A stretch of 64,000 nucleotides of DNA, from positions 72,024,783-72,088,782 of the forward strand of contig JAKCOZ010000002.1 in assembly GCA_022605955.1 (NCBI GenBank), written 5' to 3'. Positions within the stretch are counted from its first letter, which is position 1. The number at the start of each line of letters is the position of its first letter. The stretch comes from Rallus limicola. Lineage: Eukaryota; Chordata; Aves; Gruiformes; Rallidae. Below the pieces are notes generated by a model, which saw only the letters and a list, made by a program, of their open reading frames with translations, was not told where the DNA came from and did not search any database. Position numbers and translations under genes: made by a program. This document shows positions 48,926 through 61,977 of this stretch, in pieces.

Positions 48926-51900
48926 TGATGAAGAAACTCCCTTCCTATCATCTCATAAAAGGACTTGTCCACATTCTTCTCTCCTCACATTACCCAAGGG
49001 AAGCTATGCGTCTTGCTATTTCTACTTCTGTACCTTGCACTCAGGGTGGAATAATTCTACCAGTTATGCAATTCTCAGAAATTATAGAACTGCCCTGATT
49101 GTACTGTTCAGTTTTAAAGCCTTCCTGTGAGTGTTTCTCACTGTGACATTTTCTTCATAGCTGCATAGGACCAATTAATTGGTGATGAAAAGGTTGTTTG
49201 ACAAAAACTACTGGTTTGGTCATGAAGCAAGGTACCAAATAAACCTGTAAATCCAATTGCACTGTGAATATGTGCTTCTCCATACTCAGTAACAGCTATA
49301 CTGTATTCAAGCAGACTGTGTAAATCATTAAACTCTGCTGAAATTAATACACAAATCCAAAAAAGTAAAATTCCCATATGAGGCAGCAGTTTCAGCATGC
49401 AACTGACCTAAAGCCTTTTGAAGGGATGGGGTTTTTTTCCCCTTTTTCCTTTACCAATGTTTTTTCAATAGTTATCACTAACAAATGTAAACTTTTGTGG
49501 GTTTTTAATAATTTTTAAAGGAATTCAAATGCTAAAAATGTGTGTTAAGATACTAATGCTTTTAATGCAACAGTATATATTATTTTACCCATAGCACATA
49601 TTTTATTATTAAATTTATACAGATATATGAACACACATAATTTTTTAGCTCTTCTAGAAGCTCTTGGAAAGAAACCATGGTATTCAGTACTAAAGTTTCA
49701 AGAACATCCTTATATCATTTTAATCAGTTTGGGTTTTTTTTTAAATCCTGTGATTGAGATATGTAAGAATCTAGTGTAACTTTAACAGAATTTATTTGCT
49801 GGTACATTACCTTTAACAGAATAACTATTTAATTTCACAACACAGCAAAGAAATCCTTGCCACAGCTGTCTTAAAATAGTGTTGTTTTGGGAGAGTTATT
49901 GCTTTTTCAAGATAGGAACACTGTATGTAGAAATAGAAAGATGGAACAGATAGAAATAACTCTGTTCAATCAACGTTAAAAATCTGATTTATATTGACAA
50001 TAGGGAGGAAATATCTTTCTTTGTATTATTCTATACATAGTTATCTAGAGGACTAGATAGCTTGCTGGATTAATACAGCACTTTCTTTCTCATTTGCTTT
50101 CTACCATATCTATAGAGATTGTAGACCCAAGTTTTCCAAAGTTTAAAAAAAAACTTTCTAAAGAAAATTAGCTTGATATTGTCATCTAACTTCCCCCTGA
50201 TTTTTTTTTTTATTTCTTGTCACCCACGCTGAATAAACAATTTTACAAAACTGCAGTTACAAAGCAATATATATACATGAATATATATTTATATTCCTTA
50301 TAAAAACACACATATGTATACAATCTATCTATCTATATATTTAATTAGTTATTTTAATTTCAGAAGGAAACATTGGGAAAATAAACACCAGATCTTTTAT
50401 ATCTGGACCTAGCATATGCAGCAACTTCTTCATTAATATCTAGTCTCAGTTATTATCTATAGTATTCCAACTTTTTTATTGTCTTTAGATGCTTCCTACT
50501 TGAAATCCTCATGACGAGTACCACGAATTATTTTATTTCTAATTTCCTAATTCAACCTACAATGAAAGCACATAATTCATCCACATTTATATATAACAGT
50601 TCAGAAACTGTGCATAAAATTTTAATGTAAGCAAATTCAAGATATTCTCACAGAATACTTTCAGTTTTCAGACTGGGATGCGTATGGAACACAGACCGAA
50701 AAAGCCAACTAAAGTTAATGAGAATCTGTTGACTCAAAGCTTTTGGCTCAGACTGAAAATGACTGAGTTTTTGACTATTGCTTATTTCCAGCTGCTTAAC
50801 TACAGTGGCCAGCAGCTACCTTTAGCTAGATACTCTGAATATTTTCCTGTTATTATTTTTCCATGTAAGCAATCTTAACTTTTGTTACAGGGTTACTAAT
50901 CGGTCATAAAGTAAAGGGACAGATGGTCACTACAATGGAAAACAAGAGAATTAATAGTCTGTGTAAAGAAGGAAGCGCTTTACTGAGCAACTGTGTGATC
51001 TGAATGAAGAAATTATGATAAAATATATTTGGTAGATTGAAATATGTCATAAAGTAAGCAGACAAGCAGATTACAATGAAGTGATATAGAAGCGTTTTTT
51101 CTGTATGCATTTTGCTGCTTTAAAATATCATGATTAATTTTGCTTGGTGAAGCTGAATAGTCAATTTGAAAGCTTTGTAAATTTTCTAATTTTTACAGGG
51201 TTCTACAACACTATACACAGTAATTCAGAAGATAAGCTAGTGCATCTATCTATGTATATACCCTAGGCCTAAGCAAAATGGGGTCTAACAATGTAGTTAA
51301 AGTCCCTTTCACACTGATATTACCTCACACTTACTGCCTGGCACTTCACTCATGCTTCCACATAGTATGAGTGTATGCCAGGAAAGAGTATTGTGTACTA
51401 CTGCAGGATAACTAGGGAGGGGATTTTAAACACCTAAGTTCTTCAGTGTTGTATAACAGTGTACAGTACTGTTGGTGCTGTCTTGGTAGAGGAAATTAAG
51501 GGGAGTTTGAATTGCCAAGAAATGCAGCATCTGTTATGAGATCAGTTTTTGTTTAAAAAAAAATAACTGCATCTATATCACCCTAAAAGGGAATGGATGG
51601 GGAGCAAACATTGATTTTCCTGTAGATATTTTTGTTTAGTTGATTGGTTATTTTTCTAACTGTACCACTTATTCTCGTCAGTTATTACCTCTCCCTACAA
51701 TCTGTGAACTTCTGAATTTGTTGGCTACAAATGTATGCATCCGTATTCCCCAATTGTAATACCCCTGTGAACGTCAAGTTATTCAAAGCAGCTTAATCTA
51801 ACAGTACAAAAGCACTGTATACAGGTGGCATGGGAAACACAACAATGCCAGTCATTTGAAAAAAAGCAGCTGTTACAGACTGTGTGTTCAACAATATCTG

Positions 51901-54699
51901 TATTGCTTATTTTCTGTTAAGTAAGCAAGTCATAGCAGCTACCTGTTCTGGTCACAGGGGAATGACTAAAAGCATAGGCTCAATTTAATGGATGGAATCA
52001 AACTTTCAGAAAGACTTATTTTCTTGGCTTGGAAGCCACCTTGTTATTTTGCAGAATAGACTAGTAAAATGTTACACTGCTGGTCATGTCATATGGTCTT
52101 AATTTCAAATGAGAAGACTGGGATAATGAACTTTTATATAGAAAGAAAAAATAAACTGGTATTCATAAATGCAGACTGTCACCTTACAAACAGAGCTGCT
52201 TGCATTTAATACTGAAGGAAGGAAAGCATGTTATCTCAGATGCCAAAGTAAACCTTCTTTCTTGTACTGCTCATTTAAAGCTCCTATCAAACCTTTCTCA
52301 TTTGACTAGCTTTCTACTACAAAAATAAAGAAATGAAAGTGTGTGCATCTTTACAGTTAGGGAAAATTACTTGGCTAAACTGCCAACATACACAGGTGTG
52401 ACTGAGAAGTGTTTGCCTCCAAGATAGAAAAACTGCAGTAAAGTTATTTACACAAATGCTACAGCTGGAATACTGAACAAAAGAAAATCTCATTTGTTAG
52501 CTATTTGATCATCACAAGTCTTTAAGCACGGTTCCAAGGTGGTGCAGCTTCTATCTCAGCTTTCCACTTGGACAAAATAAGTTTACCATTTGAGCCAAAC
52601 TGAACCCTATTGCTTCTGGAAGTGTATTACAGAAAGGAAAGACACAGAGATAGTTTTTCTTTAAAATTTAATCAGTGTCTTCTAGCCCATCGACAATTAG
52701 ATGTTTTTCTTCTAAGTGGAAGAATATTGTTATTGCATATCACTGGGGTGTAATGATGCAATTGCTTGGGTACCTCAATGAGATTTTTATAAGTGTAATA
52801 ACAGCTCCAGGTGTTGTGAGATTGTACATTAATGACAATGGTAACTGCCATTACCAGTATTCCTACCTTAAACCACTGCACCTATTTTGTCGTGTATTTT
52901 TGTCTGGAAAATGTACTGCAACCAAGAATATTTCTTTTTTCATTGCTTACATGATTGTGAGTTGTTAAGTTGTCACTCAGAGGAAAGTCATAGCAATTTT
53001 GTTACTCAGAGCTTTTATATCATACCAGACTCAGTAGATGATGCACTCAATAAGGCTGTTTTACTAGTTTCATTATGTAAAGAAGGTCAAACATGTGGGC
53101 AAAGACCTTTATCAAAGGCATTTTCATGTATATTAATTCCTTGACACTTGATCCTAGTAGAAGTTGGAGAAGGAAATTAACTTGGTCTATTTTGGGGGGT
53201 TCCCCCTCTTCCAAAGAATGAACTAACTATTGATCTTGTTCAGTAAAGAATTTACACTAAAATACAGTATCTTTTATTCCAAAGGAGACATACAAATATA
53301 TGGTCATTTTACATCTATATGGAGTTTGAATTTCATATCTTGGCGGCTACCTGCATGGAATTTCTACTAATTATTTTCTTCTGGTGGAAACATTTATTTC
53401 TTTTAAATTTTGTTTTACTCCTTTTTGAAAGAATTAAATTACTGAAAAAAATATTTGGAAGCAATGAAGTAATGAAAAAATAAGAATTAGGAATATAGAA
53501 TGGTAAGAATGAGAAAATTAAAAGGAAATTTAAAAGGAAATTATGGCAGTTCAATTAAAACCACTGAAAAATGTATTTTGATTACACATTTCCAAGAGAA
53601 AGAATATTTCCTAAGTTCAACTTTGTTAGTGTTGATGTTCTGAAAGGTCTTTTTGGGACAAAGAAAAATTCTTGGTAACTCTTTATGAGTTATATTTGCA
53701 AGGAGCTAAATATATATATATTTAATACATCTATTTTAATTATTTTCATCAATATTAAAAATACAACTATAATTTATAAACATTACTGTAATCTACTGGT
53801 TTATGTTGAAAAGGACTGGCAAATGTTTATTTTTGTTTACTGGAGCCATAGCCCAACACCTTCTCTAAGAAAGAAACCCAAACAGGAAGACATTTAGTGC
53901 TGTGTTAAGGTTTTGTCTCTGAAACAGACGGTGCAATAAGGAATGAGTTATTTTTCACATTCACAGATCCATCTCTGCAAAGTGCCAAATAAGCAATTTT
54001 CTTTTTCTTTCTTTTTCATTTTTTAAGGGTTATGTGTTTCTGTGTCTGTTTTGCCCTGTAATTCAGTGTTTTTCAAGGATGGCCACTACTTTCAAACATT
54101 TATAGCACACTACTAAAGCTATACTGAGAAAGCTGTCAGATCCCTTTCTTTGTATCTGCCCCAGTCACCTCTTAATTGCCGTAATGTGAGGGAGGTCAGG
54201 TTGTTATCCCTTCCAGAGAGCATTTCCAATAAAGAAAACTGGAATGCAGAGAAGAAAGGAGACACTGCCTGCTTCAAAAGGTCCCCTTTTATAGCCTTTG
54301 AGGACTGAGACCTTAGAGTACTCTGCATGACACTGTCAAACAAAAGGTTAAATACAACTGTCTCAGTTTCTCCTGCTGCTGTTCTTAACAGCAATATTGA
54401 AGCAGAAAATGTGAAGGTACACAGAAGAACTTTCAGCTGTTATCATTTAAATACACTGGGATTTTTCACCAGTAAGAATGCTGAAATTTATTTTCTGTTC
54501 CTCTAGTAGGTTCAGGAAGGAACTTTCATACCTGCTGCTAGATAGGCAACACAGTGGAGTGCCAGCAATCCCATGGGTTTCTGGAATGCAGTGGGGACAA
54601 ATTTCTGCCACAGATGCTAGGCAGAACAATCAGGAGAGGTACTCTATTGCTGCATGTAAATAACAATATCTAATCAAGGGCTTGATAGACATTCTGGTC
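48926..54699. other. AT-rich unique DNA, no recognised gene
   Basis: Nothing recognisable as a gene or interspersed repeat is seen. A TCTA microsatellite (about 50325-50340) lies in TA-rich DNA. The minus-strand open frame at 49138-49398 begins with a hydrophobic leader-like stretch (MGILLFWICVLISA) but has no recognisable domain. Open frames at 52675-53144 overlap on both strands and carry no motif. Confidence 0.6.
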
Positions 54700-55620
54700 C
54701 TGACTGAACTGACCATAAAGCAGTGCTGTTCAAGATCTTGAGAGGAGTAAGGAAAAACAATAGCACAATGAAGTCCTTATGCTCCAGAAGATGAAGTTTT
54801 GGGTTGTTCAGGGAAATGGTAGTTACTGCCAAAGAAGTGAGGCAAAGACTGTGGAACTTTATACCTCCTACGCCTTGGTCTAGAAAGGTCTGCTTTCAGG
54901 CTGCGTAGCTCTCTGTGCCTAGTGACAGGCTCTGGGGAAGTGCTTCTCACAATAGAAAAGAGCTGAGTTAGGGGTTACTTCTGATGGCTGAAGTTGAGAG
55001 GCTATTCACTAATGTCTTTAACATATTACGCAACCAATGAATGGGAAAAAAAGCAAGTATTGGCTATAGCCATCTTCAGAAAAAGAAAGGAGTAGGATCT
55101 AGGTAACTACAGACTGGTGAGTGAAACATCAGTAGCCAGGAAAACAGTGAGGTAAACACTCCTGTAAGTAATTTCTGAATACATGTAGAAAAGCAAGGTG
55201 ATTAGAAACAACCAGTTTGTTCTGACCAGGGGTAAATGGCACTTGACAACCCTCATGGCCTTTTATGAGTACATGACTAGCTCTGGGAACAAGAGAAGTG
55301 CAGTGAATGTTTATCTTGACCTTAATAAGGCTTTCAGCATGATCTCCCTTAGCAACCTTTAGCTAATGTCTAGCTGGAGACCAGTAAGGGGTGTTCCTCA
55401 GCAATCTTAATAGGGCTGATGTGGTTGAACATTTTCATCAATGGCCTGGATGCGCAATGCTCTAGTCTAACCCAACCAGTGAGATCTCAGAGGGATCTCA
55501 TCATTCTGAAGGAATTGGCTACAAGGAACTTCAGAAAGTTCAACAAAGACAAATATGAAGTCTTGCACCTGGGTTCAAACAACCCAATGCAGCAGTGCAG
55601 GCTGGGGACATATTAGGTCA
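54700..55620 (+). mobile_element. CR1 LINE interior fragment with RT relic, plus strand
   Basis: The fragment begins near DHKAVLFKILRGVRKN (about 54711), the segment that follows the endonuclease in CR1 ORF2, and soon after reads SFGLFREMVV. After a deletion it resumes in the reverse transcriptase (about 55100-55610), with GNYRLVSETSV, the motif-A string VYLDLNKAF (the aspartate codon at 55318-55320), and the motif-B region as RGVPQQS. NIFINGLD and finally KFNKDKYEVLHLGSNNPMQQ follow. The segment that should hold motif C (FADD) is deleted between NIFINGLD and RDLIILKELA. Both ends are lost, including the 3' UTR. It looks older than the neighbouring copy at 56836. Confidence 0.88.
55095..55618 (+). 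pseudogene. CR1 reverse transcriptase relic lacking motif C
   Basis: Reverse transcriptase blocks appear in the correct order: YRLVSETSV, a degenerate TTLMAFYEYM segment (compare TNLITFYDK in the next copy), VYLDLNKAF with its catalytic aspartate, GVPQQS (usual GVPQGS) and NIFINGLD. The catalytic FADD region is absent. Several stops and frameshifts occur. Confidence 0.82.
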
Positions 55621-56835
55621 GGAGAAACTCTGCTGAAAGAAGCAAGAGGTTGGGTAGGTGGCTTCGAGGTGTCACCTCCTGCCTGACTTAGGAAGGCAGC
55701 CAAAACCATCTTCTTGTGTGACTTCAGAGAACAGGAATTTGTGGAGGGAAAAACATGATTAAGATGTAAAGCTTTTTCTCTTTTTTTTTTCTAGTAAAAA
55801 TTAGAATGGTGGCTTGCTCTCTGTACAGTTCTTTTCAATTATTCTTTCTTGCCTACAAAAAGATAAAGTTAAAAGGACCATTTCAAATAGACATACGAAA
55901 AGTCAAAGCTTTCATTTCCTTTCTGCTAAAAGAAACAGATGCCTAGGAAGGTTTAAAAAGTGGTTCAGCTAGCAGTATTTTTTTTTCCTGGAACATGGGG
56001 TAGAAACAAAAGTTAAATAAGCTTTCTCTTCCCTCTGCCCCTGATGAATTTGCATTTTTCATTCAGCTTCAGTAATCATTAAATATAAAAATGGGTAATG
56101 AAACCCTAAAACTGCAGAAAGCTTTGGGCAAAAAAGTTGAGAGAAATTTCAGAAGTTTAATCAACATCAAGAAGTTTTACATTAGTGAGCACAACACAGC
56201 TAAACACATAAGGCTTAAACTTAGTTTAAAGGACAAAACTCCATGCTGACAGTATATACTGTCACTACAAGTCATCTTGAATTCTTAGTGGGAAGAATGA
56301 AATTAATTTACTCCTTTTTTCTGTATATTTCCATGACATGAATAGAAAATTACTCCAAGTCATTTTGTCCAAGTCATCCATTTTGTGCATGCTTGGAAAG
56401 CTGGAAGAAATATAGGGATATTATTACCAGTAGTATCTACTGATGAAAAATTACACTGATAATGACATTTTTCAAAAAAGCCCAAATGCAATTTTGAAGA
56501 GAACATACGATACTTAAAGTGTGAGAATATTTCATCTGTTTTGCATGATCTCATACAAGAGAGGCTGCTTTATTGCTTGCTTTGCCTTTAAAATAGAAAA
56601 AAAAGAATTAAGTGAAGAGATGATCTTGACTCAAACACTATCCTATCAGAACAAAAGGCATTATTTTTCTTATTCATGTGAACTGCTAACAATCTATGAA
56701 CGATAAAACTGCATCTGATCATATAATAAAAATAAAATGTTGTTTTACAATGAACTGCTACATATTTTCCCAAGGCAAGGTCTGAAAAACTCTTAGCTTT
56801 GCCTATATAAACTGTACTGTATTAGCAAATGAAAC
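55621..56835. other. AT-rich unique DNA between two CR1 copies
   Basis: No gene or repeat is recognised. The first 120 bases are richer in G and C and may be an extension of the upstream CR1 copy that I cannot align. Confidence 0.55.
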
Positions 56836-56865
56836 GCTCAACAAGAAGGGCAACAAGATCTGGAG

Positions 56866-57380
56866 CAGTACAGGCCTGTCAGTCTGACTTTGGTGCTGAG
56901 GAAGGTTATAGATCAAATCATCTTGATTGCCATCACACAGCATGTACAGGACGACCAGGCAATCAGGTCCAGTTACCATGGGTTTATAAATGGCAGGTCC
57001 TGCTTAACTAACCTGATCACCTTCTATGACAAAGCGACCCAATTAGTGCATGAGGGAAAGGCTGTGGACATTATTTACCTTGATTTTACTTAAATCTCTG
57101 AAACCATTTCCCACAGCATTCTCCTGGAAAAAACTTGCTGCTCATGGGTTGGATGGGCGTATGCTTTACTGAATAAAAATCTGTCTGGATATCTGGGCCC
57201 AAAGAGTTGTGGTGAATAGAGTTAAATCCTGTTGTCAGCTGATGATAAGTGGTGTTCCCCAGATCTCAGGACTGGGCCCTTTAATATCTTTAATATCTTT
57301 ATCAATGAGTTGGACCAGGGGTTTAAGTGAACCCTCAGTCAGTTTGCAGACAAAACAAAGTGTGGGACTGTAGATCTGCT
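56866..57380 (+). pseudogene. CR1 reverse transcriptase domain relic with FADK
   Basis: The RT fingers and palm are readable. A 76-codon open stretch ends at 57093 just after YLDFT (usual YLDFSKAF), so the motif-A aspartate is kept. Further on, motif C reads F-A-D-K (codons 57343-57354) instead of F-A-D-D, so the second catalytic aspartate is lost. Together with the stops this rules out activity. Confidence 0.9.
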
Positions 57381-57810
57381 TCAAGGTAGGAAGGCAGAGG
57401 AACCTAAACAGGCTGCATCGATGGGCTGAGGGCCAACTGTATAAGATTCAACAAGGCTAAGTGTCAGGCCTTGCACTTGGGTTACAGCAACCCCATGCAA
57501 TATGTCTTGGGGAGGAGTGGCTGGAAAGCTGTCTGGCAGGAAAAAGGACAGAATGAACATGAACCAGCAGTGTGCACAGGTGGCCAAGAAGACCAACAGT
57601 ATCCTGGCTTGTGTCAGAAATAGTGTGGCTAGCAAGACTTGGAAAGTGATTGTCCCCCTGTACTCAGTGCTGGGGAGGCTGTACGTCGAGTACTGTCTTC
57701 AGCTTTGGGCCCTCACGACAAGAAGGACATTGAGATGCCAGAGTGCACTCAAAGAAGGTCAGAGAAGCTGGTGAAGGGTCTAGAGCACAAGAACAGCTGA
57801 GGAACTGGGG

Positions 57811-58077
57811 TTGTTTAGCCTGGGGAAAAGGAGGATGAGGGGAGACCTTATCGCTCTTTACATCTACCTTCAAGAAGGTTGTAATGAGGTTGGTGTTGGT
57901 GTCTTCTCTCAAGTAATAACTGATAGGATAAGAGGAAACGCCCTAAAGTTGCACCTGGGGTTGTTTAGATTCTATATTAGGAAAAATTCTTCATCAAAAG
58001 TGTTGTCAAGTACTGCAACAGGCTGCCTGGGGAAGCAGTTGAGTCATCTCTGGAGGTATTTAAAAGATGTGTAAATG
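57811..58077 (+). pseudogene. CR1 ORF2 C-terminal tail relic
   Basis: The last 87 codons include FSLGKRRMRGDLIALYIYLQ, ITDRIRGNALKLHLGLFRF and a closing WRYLKDV, the usual CR1 tail. It is fairly well preserved and open, but the start is only an internal methionine. Confidence 0.9.
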
Positions 58078-59104
58078 TGGCACTTAGGGATAAGGTTTAG
58101 TGGTGGACTTGGCAGCACTAGGTTAAAGGTTGGATTTGATGGGCTTAAAAGTCTTTTCCAATCTAAATGATTCTGTGATTCAATAAGCAGAAAACACATC
58201 CCAGTGGATGACATGCAGACTATAAGGAATGGGCTGGCATAGTGCCCCTGCTACTGAGCTCCTGAACACGCTATGGGATCTTGACAAAAGGAGTGTGACA
58301 TGGGTTCAATTTCCTTTTTCTTCTAAATTTTGGAGTATTCATATATACAGAATGTTTGCCATTCCCATTGAAAGGTAATTCTTTTAAAATATGGGAAGAA
58401 GGTAAAATGATTTTCAGCATATGAGTCTGTATAAAATATGGTTTGATGTGAATTTTTTATGTTGGAGAAATCATAAAGAATTACATAGAATATTACAGAG
58501 TCCTGGGCTAACAGTCTGTGATTGCTTTCACTGCCTTCATAGTTACAAATTAAGAAACAAGGAAACATTTTCAACATGAGTGTGGGAGAATTTCCTTTTA
58601 ATATACATTTTGAAAACAAACACCTCAGTTTTAAAACAAGACTAATAGTAGCTGATTTCTGTTTTGTATTTTTAGAACACTTTGAAGGTTTGACACACCT
58701 TATGAGTTATCATGTAGGCCTGTAACAGCTGTACCTTTGTCAGCTATCCTCTTCATCAAAAGGCTTTTCACTCAAAAATTACTCCTACAATGGAGGAGTC
58801 ATAGGCTAGCATGTACAAAGCAAACACATTTATGTTGTTCCTTTCTGGTTTTATAAAAGAAAGTTCTTTGACAAGTTAAAGCTTTATTTTCCATATAACT
58901 GAGCTTTTCTGTCTTCTCATAATATGGTCTTTTAATTATATTTTTGTATATTATGGATTTATTTTAAAAAAAAAAAGGTAAAATAAAATAACCCTTATCA
59001 TATATAACTTTGTTCAGAATTTCTTTCATTCATTTTAATTGACAGCCTTAACATAAACCAATTTAAACTTCAGGGCAGAGGACATCATATTTTTTGGACA
59101 CACT

Positions 59105-59640
59105 TTAACTTTTTATGATAAAGGCAATTTTGCAGTGACCAGTGTAAGGAAGTGGAGTGAACTCCCATAGGAATTTAGGATCATCACAGACATCTGGCTC
59201 CAAGAGCAAGCCACAACATCTGTAATTTTCTCTAACATAAATATTTGCCATATTACTACAAACTATGAGTAAGTATTTAAAATTACCAAAAACATCTAGA
59301 GAAGCATCTGACATATGCTGTCGACATTTCTTACTGTAATCTAGACATTGTTCAGCTATTTTAATAAGATCTGTATACAAATCTATGTATTACTGATCTT
59401 AACTGACTGAGTTCCTCAAAGATATTATGAATCGTCTGTGTAAATGATGCAGTTCTAACCATTACACGTGAAATCTTCTACCCAGTGATTTTAATGTAAT
59501 TTTGCACAACATATGCTCCTACTCTGTTTGAACTTCAATTGTTAGCCAGATACCATATATTATTTCATCCAGAAAACCTCTTTTTGTAGTCAATGGCAAG
59601 ATTTTTTTTCTCCAATGAATTGTAAAAAAAGATATTTAAA
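59105..59640 (-). pseudogene. possible coding relic, family unknown
   Basis: On the minus strand an open segment of 94 codons (about 59389 down to 59105) has an ordinary amino-acid mix with eight cysteines and few low-complexity runs. It includes CLDYSKKCRQHMSDASLDVF, ENYRCCGLLLEPDVC and KFLWEFTPLPYTGHC. It has no ATG start; the frame opens after a TAA. Just upstream, a different frame also reads protein-like (FEELSQLRSVIHRF), and earlier parts of that frame carry three stops (TGA, TGA, TAG). One reading is an old pseudogene or other coding relic broken by a frameshift and stops. I recognise no family, and a 94-codon open run can arise by chance in DNA of this length. Confidence 0.2.
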
Positions 59641-61969
59641 GGTGGTCACAAAGTACATTTATGAAAGAGTTTCCTAGATTCTAGACGTGTAAGAACAGAC
59701 TGATTACCTCTAACAACATGAAAATCCTAAAATCTTTGCATGGAGCTTTGTAGATTTTAAAATATTTTCATATTTTGTTGCACTTTTCTCTGATGATAAT
59801 GGAGGACTTGGTAACTGGAGATGAATGTAATCCTAAAAATTGCAACAATAACAAAAACTATTTTTTTCTCCTGTGTACAAGATTGGTACTGTCTATCTGA
59901 TACCTCTCACACTAAAAAAGCTTCAGTATCTTGTTAAAAGTGTTTGATAAAAGTGTTTACAACACAAAATTTTTAATTCATAACCAGAGATTATTTTTCA
60001 TTGTGAATAACAATTTCTATATCAATTCGAGATAGAAGCGGAAAAGAACGTGGAGGCACACATAATCACTTTTAAAACATTCAGAAAATTATAAGTGGAT
60101 TTTGTAGTTTTAAATTACAAATTCCACAAGTTCCTAAATGTTATATTATAAAGCTGTAATCCCATGTATAGTGGTATAAAGCTAAAAGCATAAAAAGACT
60201 AAAAAGCATAAGTAATAAATTTAATTTTAGAGATTCCATTCACTGAAATACAAACATGAAAATTGCCAGTGTATTTTTGTATAAAATTTCCATTTTTTTT
60301 TAATAACTTTTTACTGAAAAAGGAATTTCTTTATTCTTTGAAGCTTTAACCATTAGTTTTCACAAGGCCCAACTGAAGACACTTTATTTAGTGTATCTGG
60401 GGGTTTCCTAGAAGTGCAAATACAGTGAGAAAAGACCAGAAAATAAGGTGAACTTTTCATGTATGCAAGCATTTTAGAGTCTGCCCATGCCAGTTAATAC
60501 TGAGTCATCAGTATGAGAAGGAGAGAAAACAAACAAAAAGATATTTCAGTGAACTGGATAAAATAATTAATCATTACCTTAAGAGGAAAAAAAAATAGTA
60601 GGTTAGTTAAAATTCACTATATATTTTGATAGCAAGTTTTTTTGTTTTTTTCCATTAAAAGACATAAGCATTAATGCTTCCATCCACAGAAAATGTAAAT
60701 AAAAGGCATTTGGGTATGTGGCAGCTGCGCCTGCTAGATAAGAGAAGCATTGTGAAACAGTAGAGAAGTAATTTTCCTGCAACTTCTTTATATTCATCAC
60801 TGCTATAAAAATGGAGGTGGGGGGATGGAAAATCAATCCTAGCATTTTGGGGAAAAAGCTCAATAATCGTTCAGTGAACAGTGTGTATTGGCATGGTGAT
60901 ACCTTTATTCTCGTTCATTTTCCACATTTTTAAGATACTAATCAACATAGTAAAGAACATTTAAGTGGCTCTGAAATGCATTTCTTTCTTAGATTTCAAA
61001 TGTTGAAGGACAGTTGTAGAATTGATAAAACTGTTCTGTGTCTGCATCCACAGGCCAAAAAGTCTTTCTAACATATGACTTGATTGAATTTCACAAAAAT
61101 CTAATAACACTGTGGCCTGTGAAGAAAGGATTGTTAGTTCTCTTTAAGAAATAAAAGAGGAATATTTCCAGGGATATAGCATGATACACTGTCTCCCACT
61201 TCTGAAGCAGCCCCTGGATTGTACACCAGGAGATAGCTCTGCTAAAAAATACTGCACATTTCAGATGTGAAAATATCAAATTGTGGATTCACTGGAAGTT
61301 AGATTTTCACAAAATCTCTTCCCTTTCCAAAATTCTAGAGAACAGTTACAAGAGACAAAGAAGGGTCTTGATTTCTGTAGCAATGCAGTAAGGAAATATA
61401 GCATAAAATGATATTCTAAAAGAAAGGAATTATTTTTGGAATACCCTTTGCTGAATTCCTTATGTCTGAGGACACCATAAACAATTTTCTTTTAAACAGT
61501 ACAAAATGACTTCTCTAAGAATTCAACTTTGTAAATAGGTTGGCTATGTTATCATTATCTCTATGTGTACACTCCAGTGATCTTTACAAGAGTGTTTTAT
61601 ATCCTGATAAACCCAAAGACAGGTTCTGGGTTAGGAAAAATTGTTTTCCAAAAACACCAGATGGTCAAAAATTCACTATGGAGATAAGTAAGTTCTAGTG
61701 TTATCTGTGGAAATGAGCTTTATTATCTGACCAACTAACGTGGGTCTAAAGGCTTCTTTTTACCTGTACAAAACCCAGATTAATAATTAATTTCAAAATC
61801 TAAGGCCTGGGTCAAGCAACAGGATGAGCATGCCTCAAATTGCACTTTACTTTCCTGAGGGAGCCTAACAACATTGATTTTCCTGAAAATCCAAACCATC
61901 ATAGAACATTGGTTTCCGGCTCCCAGGGAAGCAGTTCATTACTCTCTCAACTGAGCAGAGGCAAGGGGC

Positions 61970-61977
61970 TATATAAG
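61970..61977 (+). promoter_or_regulatory. TATA-like site in a GC-richer context
   Basis: TATATAAG is preceded by GGCAAGGGGC and followed by GCTCTCAG, a setting closer to a real vertebrate core promoter than the many TA-rich strings in this window. No open frame or exon follows that I can recognise, so it may be chance. Confidence 0.18.

Larger units (their letters stand above)
56836..58184 (+). mobile_element. CR1 LINE, 3' 1.35 kb with RT domain and intact 3' end
   Basis: This is the most complete CR1 in the window. It starts inside the reverse transcriptase (CAACAAGAAGGGCAACAAG, then QYRPVSLTLV) and runs without large gaps to the 3' end CTAAATGATTCTGTGATTC. ORF2 blocks in order are HVQDDQAI, GFINGRSCLTNLITFYDK, DIIYLDFT, NIFINELD, FADK, MNQQCAQVAKKTNSILA, RNSVASKTWKVIVPLYS, GLFSLGKRRMRGDLIALY, ITDRIRGNALKLH and the terminal WRYLK. 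Stops and frameshifts interrupt the frame many times, including a TAA right after the motif-A block (57091-57093). The 5' half of the element, with ORF1 and the endonuclease, is missing. Confidence 0.97.

Noticed and set aside
49138..49398. Minus-strand open frame with signal-peptide-like start
   Set aside because: It has a hydrophobic start but no recognisable mature domain, no splice or promoter context, and only 86 codons.
56829..57011. Open frame with RRATRSG and CQSDFGAEEG
   Set aside because: It is an out-of-frame shadow of the CR1 reverse transcriptase relic that runs through the same bases.
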